A stretch of DNA of 5,430 nt, from contig JAIRTK010000197.1 of assembly GCA_031254955.1 (NCBI GenBank), positions 1 through 5,430 on the forward strand, given 5' to 3'. The notes beneath the pieces are model-generated. The model saw only the letters and a program-made list of their open reading frames with translations, was not told where the DNA came from and did not search any database. Numbering within the stretch: the first letter of the stretch is position 1; every line of letters starts with the position of its first letter. This stretch comes from Opitutaceae bacterium. GTDB taxonomy: Bacteria; Verrucomicrobiota; Verrucomicrobiia; Opitutales; Opitutaceae. A program made the position numbers and the translations under genes. Shown here piece after piece: positions 1-5,304 of this stretch.

Positions 1-88
1 GGAGGCGTTTGTGCGTGGCCACGCGCTGGCGCAAGGAGGGGCGGCGCGCTCGCGTGCGCTCCCCAAGCGCGGCAGGTCTTGGCTTGAT

Positions 89-252
89 GTAGCGCAGGTT
101 TCCAAACCTGCTCGACGGCGCTCCGCGCCGCCCAAGTGGAGCGGCGTCCAAGCTGCGTGATGTCTAAGCTGCCGTGGCGTCCAAGCGCTGCGGTGGCCAA
201 GTGGCGTGGCGCGGTGTCGAGGCTGTCGAGCAGACTTGGAAGTCTGCGTTAC
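89..252. repeat. Inverted pair of GTAG-type REP hairpins (BIME-like unit)
   Basis: The plus-strand copy has GTAG at 89-92, then an 8 bp perfect stem (94-101 with 104-111) around a CC loop, followed by CTCGACGGC. The minus-strand copy lies at 225-252: foot GTAA, stem 230-237 with 240-247, the same CC loop when read in GTAG orientation, then CTCGACAGC. The stems differ at two base pairs, and both changes are compensated (G-C to A-T, T-A to C-G). A short 5' GTAG foot beside a small hairpin, in facing pairs, is the classic form of REP/BIME repeats handled by RAYT (TnpA-REP) transposases. No such transposase gene is in the window. Confidence 0.7.
130..212 (+). repeat. Imperfect 16-17 bp tandem repeat, five units
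   Basis: Between the two REP hairpins lie five consecutive diverged units at 130-145, 146-161, 162-178, 179-195 and 196-212. Each begins G-Y-C-Y/C-AAG (for example GTCCAAGCTGC and GTCTAAGCTGC) and continues with a G/C-rich tail. The 17 bp period matches the units between the hairpins of element A near 2327-2377, although the sequences differ. Units are degenerate, so boundaries are approximate. Confidence 0.45.
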
Positions 253-289
253 GGGGGCAGGGGCGTTGGTGGGGGAAATCCGAAGGGGG
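253..289 (+). other. G-run cluster, possible G-quadruplex
   Basis: Four runs of four or five Gs occur at 253-257, 260-263, 271-275 and 285-289, with intervening loops of 2, 7 and 9 bases. This nearly fits the usual G-quadruplex pattern; the last loop is longer than the common limit of seven. It directly abuts the minus-strand REP hairpin. Function is unknown. Confidence 0.3.
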
Positions 290-462
290 CAGGTTGGAAG
301 GGCACTAAGTTAAGTCAGATTTGTTTCGGGACTCGTTCATCCATCGTTCGATTTTTAACGACAATCGTCCTTATCTTAGCGCCATTCATTTTCGACTCTT
401 TTTTTGTGTCCTTCACCATTTTCAAGGCGACGGAATAAACGAACATTGCTCTCCTCGACCTT

Positions 463-2070
463 TTAAAAATTTGCCGGGACTTCGTGCTGGCAGCCGGGGC
501 GGAGAGTCTGCCGGCCCAGCGCCGCGCACTCGATTTCGTCGTTTTTGTAGAGTTTGAAGGAGATCGGAGCGTCGGCATCGGGGCACTCCCAGCGCCATTT
601 CCCAATGGAAATGAATTGGAGCGGGACGCCCTTGTCCCAGCTCAACCCCGGGCCTTCGCCTCGAATATGGAGCTTGTTGCCGATGCCAATATACGCGGTG
701 ACGATGAGGCGCGTGATGCCGTCGGCGGAGATGGCGACGGATAATTCCGGGGCTTCCGGCGCGTCTTGATTAAAATCGTCCACCGGCGGCAAATCCAATC
801 CGGGGAGCGCCTCGTCCGGCGGAAGTTCGCGGTGGGCGGAACGGCGTTTTGCGGTGATCGACTGGCGGGGCTTGGCGGGCGCGGGCGGCGGTGGCGGCTC
901 GAATGATGGTGGCGGCGGTGGCGGCGGGGTTTCGACGGCGGTGTCGCTGGTGATGCCTGCGCTGGTGATGCTGTCGCTGGTGGTGCCGGCGTGAACGCTG
1001 GCCGCAGAACTGGATGCGGTGGCGGCGGCGCTGTCGGTAACGGCGTTGTCGGTGGTGGCGGCGCTGGTGGTGGCGTCGTCGGCAACGGCGTTGTCAGTGG
1101 TGGCGTTGGTGGTGGCAGCGGCGTCAGCGGTTTCGGTGGTTTCGGTGGCGGCGGTGGCCTCAGTGGTGTCGCGTTTTTTGCGGGGGGCGGTTTTTTGGGG
1201 TTTGGGCGGGGGCGGTTCCGCCGGCGGGGGCGGCGGAAGGGGCGGGAGTGGCTTGCTTTCGCGCGAGGGGGCGGGATGCTCGCCCCATTGTGGCGGCGGC
1301 GGGATTTTCAGCTTGGAAAACGCGGCGAGTTTTTCGTCGAGGCGGGCGAGGGCGTTGTCCACGGCTTGGGCGAGGGTGGCGCGGGCGGCGGTTTCAGCGG
1401 CGGCGAATTTTTCACGGGACTCGGTTTGGGCGAACGCGAAGCGGGTGACGCTTTCTTGCGCGGCGTGGGCGGATTTTTCCCAGACATCGGCGGCGCCGGC
1501 CAGCGCGTCCTTGATGCCGAGGGCGTGCTGGCGGACGGCGGTTTCCAGCGTGGCCAGCTCGGACGCGGCGTCGCGAATGGCGGCGAGCGCCGTTTCCAGC
1601 CGCTCGGTCTCGGAGGCGCGCAGCATGTTGATTTCCTGCGCGAGGGCTTCGTTTTCGGCAACGGCGACTTCGTTGAGCCGGGTTTTGAATTCGTTGATTT
1701 TTTCCTGAAGGCGCGCGGGGAGCTGGTCGGCGTGTTTGAGCAGGCGCGTGGCGGACTCGGCGATGCCCTGCAGGCTGCCGGAGGCGATGCTGATCTGCTC
1801 GGCGGTGGCGGTGATGTCGCGGGCAAGCGCGGCGATTTGATTCTGTCGCTCGATGAGCAGCGTGTCCTGCCGCCGGGCATAATTGAGCAGAAACGGTATG
1901 AGCGCAACAAAGGCGCCGATGCCGACCAGGATGGCGACCGTGGCGAGCGTCGCGGTGTCGAGTGGCGAGGGCGCCTGGCTCGCGAGGAGCCAGGCGGCGA
2001 GCAGGAGAATGGCATCGCCGGCGAGAAAAGGCCAGAGGGGGAGCCGGGGGGCCTCGTTGGGCAGATTCAT
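463..2070 (-). CDS. Two-helix membrane protein with coiled coil, Pro-rich linker and carbohydrate-binding-like C-terminal domain
   Basis: I do not recognise a named family. From the chosen start the protein has 535 residues. Two hydrophobic helices (about 13-31 and 41-64) form a hairpin. YARRQ follows helix 2, so the positive-inside rule puts the long C-terminal part in the cytoplasm. Residues about 67-252 are Ala/Glu/Leu-rich and look like a coiled coil. Residues 256-297 are Pro-rich, 302-379 are Ala/Thr/Asp/Ser low complexity (ATTDNAV occurs twice), and poly-Pro blocks lie at 382-388 and 392-396. The last ~94 residues form a compact domain with the motifs HIRGEGPGLSWDKG, GKWRWE and FKLYKND, reminiscent of CBM20/48-type glycogen- or starch-binding sandwiches; this is inference. 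An in-frame ATG at 2139 would add 23 residues. I prefer 2070 because MNLPNEAPRLPLWPF leads straight into helix 1 and resembles, from memory, N-termini of Opitutaceae proteins; neither start has a clear ribosome-binding site. The gene diverges from the lyase gene. Confidence 0.8.
   Translation of the reverse strand: MNLPNEAPRLPLWPFLAGDAILLLAAWLLASQAPSPLDTATLATVAILVGIGAFVALIPFLLNYARRQDTLLIERQNQIAALARDITATAEQISIASGSLQGIAESATRLLKHADQLPARLQEKINEFKTRLNEVAVAENEALAQEINMLRASETERLETALAAIRDAASELATLETAVRQHALGIKDALAGAADVWEKSAHAAQESVTRFAFAQTESREKFAAAETAARATLAQAVDNALARLDEKLAAFSKLKIPPPPQWGEHPAPSRESKPLPPLPPPPPAEPPPPKPQKTAPRKKRDTTEATAATETTETADAAATTNATTDNAVADDATTSAATTDNAVTDSAAATASSSAASVHAGTTSDSITSAGITSDTAVETPPPPPPPSFEPPPPPAPAKPRQSITAKRRSAHRELPPDEALPGLDLPPVDDFNQDAPEAPELSVAISADGITRLIVTAYIGIGNKLHIRGEGPGLSWDKGVPLQFISIGKWRWECPDADAPISFKLYKNDEIECAALGRQTLRPGCQHEVPANF
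907..1305 (-). repeat. Low-complexity coding tract (Pro-rich, then Ala/Thr-rich, then poly-Pro)
   Basis: Inside the minus-strand gene the plus strand is strongly G-rich (GGT/GGC triplets), giving proline codons at 1207-1305 and 907-927 and Ala/Thr/Asp codons at 934-1167. Repeated seven-residue pieces indicate growth by slippage of short units. The frame stays open throughout, so no frameshift is seen. The tract probably acts as a flexible spacer between the coiled coil and the C-terminal domain, and its length is likely to vary among strains. Confidence 0.6.
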
Positions 2071-2154
2071 GGCAGAGCGGGCATGGCGCCGTGTGTTGCG
2101 TCCTATTGGTGACGATGCCGGGGCATTTCTCAAGGGCATAAATCGCCCGCCGCC

Positions 2155-2264
2155 CTCTCTCTCGTTCTCTTACTCGTTCTCGTTCTCGTTCTCGAAACGC
2201 ACCGAAGGCAAAAGCGTGAGAGAATGCGCAAGAGAATGAGAGAACGAGAGAACGAGAACGAGTA
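2155..2264. repeat. GAGAAC-type simple-sequence inverted repeat
   Basis: The left arm (2155-2194) is a CTCGTT/CTCTCT tract; the right arm (2231-2264) is its mirror, rich in GAGAAC units. The best paired core is 18 bp, 2170-2187 against 2248-2265. About 36 bases separate the arms (2195-2230). The right arm is broken by element A and resumes at 2446-2460 with AAAGAACGAGAACGA. The left arm sits just upstream of both possible starts of the minus-strand gene, so changes in hexamer number would alter its leader or promoter. Such tracts can extrude as cruciforms; an actual role is unknown. Confidence 0.65.
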
Positions 2265-2443
2265 ATACCCATTCCCAATGAAAATCACACTTTTGCAGGG
2301 GCGTCGCTTGCGACGCCCGGCTTGATAACCATGCACCAGCAAAGGCCGTGCTCCAGCAACGGCCGTGCTCCTGCAACGGGCTTCGCAAGCGAAGCCCCTA
2401 CATGGCTCTGCTTCTAAAGGGGCATGTTCACTGGGAATGGGTA
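2265..2443 (+). mobile_element. Element A: short transposon-like unit with TIRs enclosing two REP hairpins
   Basis: The ends are inverted repeats of about 21 bp with two mismatches; the shared core is ATACCCATTCCCARTG. Inside are two facing REP hairpins. The first has foot GCAG at 2295-2298 and stem 2299-2307 with 2310-2318; the second, on the minus strand, has stem 2378-2386 with 2389-2397 and foot CTAC at 2398-2401. Both stems are 9 bp and perfect, with a 2-base loop. Between them lie three 17 bp units (2327-2377). TA occurs on each side (2263-2264 and 2444-2445), fitting a TA target duplication, although the two ends differ by one base relative to TA. The element encodes no protein and would depend on a transposase elsewhere. 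Element B is an inverted copy. Confidence 0.75.
2327..2377 (+). repeat. Three 17 bp tandem units within element A
   Basis: Units lie at 2327-2343 (diverged), 2344-2360 and 2361-2377. The last two are GGCCGTGCTCCAGCAAC and GGCCGTGCTCCTGCAAC, differing at one base. Element B has only two units in the matching place. This single-unit difference accounts exactly for the 17-base length difference between the copies. Confidence 0.75.
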
Positions 2444-2455
2444 TAAAAGAACGAG

Positions 2456-2473
2456 AACGATTTTATAATCGTT
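2456..2473 (+). promoter_or_regulatory. Palindrome over a TATAAT box upstream of the lyase gene
   Basis: AACGATT (2456-2462) pairs perfectly with AATCGTT (2467-2473) around TTAT. A perfect -10 hexamer, TATAAT (2464-2469), lies across the centre. No recognisable -35 box is found 16-18 bases upstream, where the end of element A lies. If this is the lyase promoter, the palindrome could be a repressor operator and element A would supply the -35 region. Both are inferences, and the leader would be about 150 bases long. Confidence 0.3.
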
Positions 2474-2561
2474 TCCCGTCCGTGCCTGCCTCTCGAACTG
2501 TCAACACGGACATGTATTTCATCGTGCCACGGAAACGCGCATGATTGGGCACGGTGAAACC

Positions 2562-2596
2562 AGCCGCAACGCCCGTGCGCGGCGGCTTGTTTTTTT
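2562..2596 (+). terminator. Hairpin plus T-run in the lyase leader (possible attenuator)
   Basis: AGCCGC (2562-2567) pairs with GCGGCT (2582-2587), with a possible inner CGC/GCG pairing. T at 2588, G at 2589 and seven Ts (2590-2596) follow. This has the form of an intrinsic terminator, but lies about 30 bases before the lyase start rather than after a gene. It could attenuate lyase transcription or block read-through from upstream. The stem is short and the loop large, so it may be coincidental. Confidence 0.3.
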
Positions 2597-2627
2597 CTTA
2601 GTCCGCTCCATTCCCATTACCACTACA

Positions 2628-4586
2628 ATGCATACCATGTCATTCCTGCTCCGTTGTGTTTCCCACCGCCTGCCCGTCGTCCCGGCGCTTTGCCTTTGCG
2701 CGGCGGCTTGGGGTTTCTTGCCGGCCCGCGCCGCGCCATCGCTCATGGAAAAGCTCGACCGCGGCATCGTCGCGGTGCGCGCGACCGAAACCGAGGTGTT
2801 CGTGAGCTGGCGCCTGCTCGGCACCGAGGCCCCCGACACCGCGTTCAACCTTTACCGCGCGACGGACGGCGCCGCCCCGGTCAAGCTCAACTCCGCCCCG
2901 CTCGCCGGCGCGACCTGCTTTGCCGACAAAACCGCCGACCTGACGCGGGCCAACGCCTACTCCGTCCGCGCCATCGTGGACGGGGCGGAGCAACCCGCCT
3001 CCGCATCCAAAAACCGGATACTGCCGCCCGGCGCCCCGGTCCGCCAATACCTCGCCATCCCGCTCCAAATCCCGGACGGAGGCGTGACGCCCGACGACAA
3101 AGCCTACACCTACGACGCCAACGATTGCTCGACCGGCGACCTCGACGGTGACGGTGAATACGAAATCGTCGTCAAGTGGTATCCCACCAACTCCAAGGAC
3201 AACTCGCAGGGCGGCTACACGGGCAACACCTACCTCGACGCCTACAAACTCGACGGCACCCGCCTCTGGCGCATCGACCTCGGACGCAACATCCGCTCCG
3301 GCGCGCACTACACCCAGTTCATCGTTTACGACCTCGACGGCGACGGCATCGCCGAGATCGCCTGCAAGACGGCGGACGGCACCGTTGACGGCACGGGCCG
3401 GGTGATCGGCGACGCCAAGGCCGACTACCGCAACCAGCGCGGCTTCATCCTCGACGGCCCCGAATTCCTCACCATTTTCAACGGACGCACCGGCGCGGCC
3501 CTGGCCACGACGGACTACATCCCGGCCCGCGGCGGCGACGGCTCCGGCTGGGGCGATGCGAGAGGCAACCGCGTGGACCGCTACCTCGCCTGCGTCGCCT
3601 ATCTCGACGGACGCCGCCCGAGCCTCGTGATGTGCCGCGGCTACTACACCCGCGCCGTGCTCGCCGCCTGGGACTGGCGCGACGGAAAACTCACCTCGCG
3701 CTGGGTCTTCGACAGCGAGGACGGCACGCCGGGCAACAAAGCCTACAGCGGACAAGGCGCGCACAGCGTGCTCGTCGGCGACGTGAATGACGATGGCCGC
3801 GACGAAATCATCTACGGCGCCGCCGTCATCGACGCCGACGGCAAAGGCCTTTACTCGACCGGACTGGGCCACGGAGACGCGCAGCACATGAGCGTCATGG
3901 ACCCCGCCCGCGGCGGACAACAAGTTTTCATGGTGCACGAAAGCAAACGCAGCTACCGCGACGCCGGCATCGAGTATCGCGACGCGCGCACCGGCGAATT
4001 GATTTTCGGCGTCAGCGGCAAAGGCGACGAATGGGGCAAAGGCGATGTCGGGCGCGGCGTCGCCGCCGACATCGACCCCCGCACCCCCGGCTATGAAATG
4101 TGGGCCTCCTACGGCGCCTTCTACGACAACCAAGGCCGCGTCATCGCCCAAAGAAAACCGCGCCAGACAAACTTTCTCGTGTGGTGGGACGGTGATTTCC
4201 TGCGCGAACTCCTCGACCGCGTGACCATCTCCAAATGGAACTGGGAAAAAGGCACCTCCGACATGCTCCTCACCGATCCCGAATGCGCGTCGAACAACGG
4301 CACCAAGGCGACACCCTGCCTGAGCGCGGACCTCTTTGGCGACTGGCGCGAGGAAGTCGTCTGGCGCACCACGGACAGCCGCGAGTTGCGCATCTACACC
4401 ACGACGATCCCGACCGAACACCGGCTCCCCACGCTGATGCACGACCGCCAATACCGGCTGGCCATCGCGTGGCAGAATGTCGCCTACAACCAGCCCCCGC
4501 ATCCGAGCTTTTTCCTCGGCCACGGCATGAAGCTCCCGCGCCCGAAACCGGATATCGTGACCTCGCTAAAGGAATTGGCCAAATAA
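2628..4586 (+). CDS. Secreted rhamnogalacturonan lyase, polysaccharide lyase family 11
   Basis: It cleaves the alternating rhamnose-galacturonate backbone of rhamnogalacturonan I by beta-elimination. The 652-residue protein has a signal peptide (hydrophobic LPVVPALCLCAAAWGFL, cleavage probably after ARA, about residue 35), then a fibronectin-like beta domain (about 38-131, MEKLDRGIVAV...FNLYR), then a beta-propeller. Calcium-binding Asp motifs lie at about 170-176 (GDLDGDG), 234-240 (YDLDGDG), 384-393 (GDVNDDGRDE), 480-490 (ADIDPRTPGYE) and 567-576 (ADLFGDWREE). NGTK (557-560) and NVAY (617-620) have the spacing of substrate-site residues I recall from Bacillus YesW (Asn532-Lys535, Asn592-Tyr595). 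Endo (EC 4.2.2.23) versus exo (EC 4.2.2.24) action cannot be settled. The start at 2628 puts the signal peptide at the N-terminus; ATG 2637 is equally possible, and ATG 2541 would add 29 residues read through the leader hairpin. No Shine-Dalgarno site is evident. The length appears normal and the frame intact. The stop codon overlaps element C. Confidence 0.93.
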   Translation: MHTMSFLLRCVSHRLPVVPALCLCAAAWGFLPARAAPSLMEKLDRGIVAVRATETEVFVSWRLLGTEAPDTAFNLYRATDGAAPVKLNSAPLAGATCFADKTADLTRANAYSVRAIVDGAEQPASASKNRILPPGAPVRQYLAIPLQIPDGGVTPDDKAYTYDANDCSTGDLDGDGEYEIVVKWYPTNSKDNSQGGYTGNTYLDAYKLDGTRLWRIDLGRNIRSGAHYTQFIVYDLDGDGIAEIACKTADGTVDGTGRVIGDAKADYRNQRGFILDGPEFLTIFNGRTGAALATTDYIPARGGDGSGWGDARGNRVDRYLACVAYLDGRRPSLVMCRGYYTRAVLAAWDWRDGKLTSRWVFDSEDGTPGNKAYSGQGAHSVLVGDVNDDGRDEIIYGAAVIDADGKGLYSTGLGHGDAQHMSVMDPARGGQQVFMVHESKRSYRDAGIEYRDARTGELIFGVSGKGDEWGKGDVGRGVAADIDPRTPGYEMWASYGAFYDNQGRVIAQRKPRQTNFLVWWDGDFLRELLDRVTISKWNWEKGTSDMLLTDPECASNNGTKATPCLSADLFGDWREEVVWRTTDSRELRIYTTTIPTEHRLPTLMHDRQYRLAIAWQNVAYNQPPHPSFFLGHGMKLPRPKPDIVTSLKELAK

Positions 4587-4759
4587 TCCCCTTTCCCAAT
4601 GAGAACCAGCTTGTAGCGGGAAGGATGGTTTCGCCGTTCCGAGCAAAGCGAGATGTCTGACAACCGCCGCGGCCTTCCTTGGCGAACGTCGGCGGTCTCG
4701 GCGAGATCGCCCTACCCTTAACGGCTTCCATTGTGTGATTTTCATTAGGAAATGGTGTA
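4584..4759 (-). mobile_element. Element C: diverged relative of elements A and B
   Basis: The left end (4584-4607) matches the left end of A, counted from its TAAT, at 20 of 24 positions and includes the core TTTCCCAATGA. The right end, read on the minus strand, is CACCATTTCCTAATGAAAAT followed by CACAC, like the matching end of B. TAAT occurs at both edges (4584-4587 and 4758-4761), and the right one is shared with element B. Inside, a minus-strand REP hairpin has stem 4691-4699 with 4703-4711 (one G-T pair), loop GGC and foot CTAC at 4712-4715. The opposite GTAG foot at 4613-4616 is followed by a decayed hairpin. The interior is unrelated in sequence to A and B. The lyase stop codon TAA lies in the left end. 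Confidence 0.55.
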
Positions 4760-4922
4760 ATACCCTTTTCCAGTGAACATGCCCCTTTAGAAGCAGAGCC
4801 ATGTAGGGGCTTCGCTTGCGAAGCCCGTTGCTGGAGCGCGGCCTTTGTAGGAGCACGGTTATCAAGCCGGGCGTCGCAAGCGACGCCCCTACAAAAGTGT
4901 GATTTTCATTGGGAATGGGTAT
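4760..4922 (-). mobile_element. Element B: inverted second copy of element A
   Basis: Reverse-complemented, this 163-base stretch matches element A with about 8 mismatches over 163 aligned bases (about 95%) and lacks one 17 bp internal unit. Its REP hairpins are a plus-strand one with foot GTAG 4803-4806 and stem 4807-4815 with 4818-4826, and a minus-strand one with stem 4869-4877 with 4880-4888 and foot CTAC 4889-4892. Both feet directly abut perfect 9 bp stems. The left end has drifted (ATACCCTTTTCCAGTG); the right end matches element A's left end across the inverted-repeat core. It abuts element C. Positioned after the lyase gene, its hairpins could protect or end the lyase transcript. Confidence 0.75.
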
Positions 4923-4992
4923 GAGACTTGTTCGCCAACCTGGTTTTTGCGTGATGCAAAATTCAAAGCACCTTAACGACTGGCCGAGGGCG

Positions 4993-5095
4993 GCAGGGAG
5001 GCCTCTCCGAGGCCTCTGCTAGAACGCTCCGATTTCCCCATGAAAATTCAAGCCGTCAGCCACGTCCGGCGGAGGCCTCGGAGAGGCCTCCCTAC
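4993..5095. repeat. Second inverted REP pair with GAGGCCTC stems
   Basis: The plus-strand copy has foot GCAG 4993-4996 and stem 4997-5005 with 5009-5017, loop TCC and a terminal G-T pair. The minus-strand copy has a perfect 9 bp stem, 5071-5079 with 5083-5091, loop GGA on the plus strand, and foot CTAC 5092-5095. GAGGCCTC is itself palindromic, so alternative foldings exist. The spacer contains TTTCCCCATGAAAATT (5033-5048), resembling the end of elements A-C (TTCCCAATGAAAAT). No complete terminal repeats enclose this pair. Confidence 0.65.
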
Positions 5096-5184
5096 CGGGA
5101 AACTGGTTATGTTGGGCGGTTCAAAAGGACTCATCCACGTATCCTCCATGATTAACTGAGGTTAAGCGGACGGCTGGCGGGATT

Positions 5185-5215
5185 GAGTGGCACGGGCGAG
5201 TCGCCCGTGCCACTC
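5185..5215. repeat. Perfect 15 bp hairpin (GTGGCACGGGCGA type)
   Basis: Bases 5185-5199 pair perfectly with 5201-5215 around a single central G; the stem sequence is GAGTGGCACGGGCGA. A partial repeat of the second arm (GCCCGTGCC) follows at about 5221-5229, suggesting decayed further copies. There is no GTAG foot, so this is a different palindrome class from the others in the window. No T-run follows. Confidence 0.65.
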
Positions 5216-5304
5216 GAATTGCCCGTGCCCTATGAAGCGTACTGTTTCGCGGTGAATCTTGGTTAACAAAGTAGAAGTAAACTCGGTCAACCGAGGAGCG
5301 GTGT

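Larger units (their letters stand above)
1..462. other. Gene-free region downstream of the membrane-protein gene
   Basis: No convincing gene is seen. Short open frames cross this stretch, but they run through palindromes and tandem repeats and have no recognisable protein features. The first 88 bases could contain the 3' end of a gene entering from the left: frames 1 to 3 stop near 85-87, 157-159 and 90-92. The translated tails are Arg/Ala-rich and unrecognisable, so none is called. The rest holds a REP-like inverted pair (89-252), a G-rich patch (253-289) and AT-richer sequence (310-462). I see no clear hairpin plus T-run that would terminate the minus-strand gene ending at 463. Confidence 0.6.
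2071..2627. other. Divergent intergenic region
   Basis: This gene-free stretch separates the two divergent genes and must hold both promoters. From left to right it contains a GAGAAC-type inverted repeat (2155-2264), element A (2265-2443), the resumed hexamer tract (2446-2460), a palindrome over a TATAAT box (2456-2473) and a hairpin with a T-run (2562-2596). Open frames crossing it translate simple repeats (Arg-Glu runs) and palindromes. No convincing sigma-70 promoter with both boxes is seen for either gene. Confidence 0.6.

Noticed and set aside
89..252. CRISPR array
   Set aside because: The units are contiguous 16-17 bp imperfect repeats without spacers, and the flanking hairpins are inverted rather than direct repeats.
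136..438. 100-residue plus-strand frame with a hydrophobic end
   Set aside because: It runs through tandem units and a REP hairpin. The hydrophobic stretch comes from AT-rich intergenic sequence, and no good start signal is seen.
991..2112. 373-residue plus-strand open frame, very Gly-rich
   Set aside because: It is antisense to the coiled-coil membrane protein. It is open only because GC-rich Pro/Ala codons on the other strand read as Gly/Ala/Val, and its sequence is low complexity without domain features.
1308..2278. Minus-strand frames of 235 and 288 residues
   Set aside because: They are alternative frames of the membrane-protein gene. The products are Arg/Pro/Ser-rich, and one is extended by an Arg-Glu run translated from the GAGAAC tract.
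2130..2388. Short minus-strand frames of about 70 residues across element A
   Set aside because: They are translations of palindromes and simple repeats. The same peptide appears at element B only because the DNA is repeated.
2541..2627. Upstream start of the lyase at 2541
   Set aside because: It would place 29 extra residues before a normal signal peptide and translate through the hairpin and T-run. Starts at 2628 or 2637 give a standard secretory N-terminus.
2640..2735. Lipoprotein signal in the lyase
   Set aside because: The cysteines in the hydrophobic stretch (ALCLCAAA) do not fit the usual [LVI][ASTVI][GAS]C lipobox. ARA followed by Ala fits signal peptidase I better.
2640..4523. 627-residue minus-strand open frame
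   Set aside because: It is the antisense shadow of the PL11 gene, in which third-position GC removes stop codons. Its Ala/Val/Gly-rich product has no recognisable motif, while the plus strand shows clear family motifs.
4566..4865. 99-residue minus-strand frame
   Set aside because: It spans elements B and C. The similarity of its peptide pieces to frames in element A follows from repeated DNA and does not indicate a gene family.
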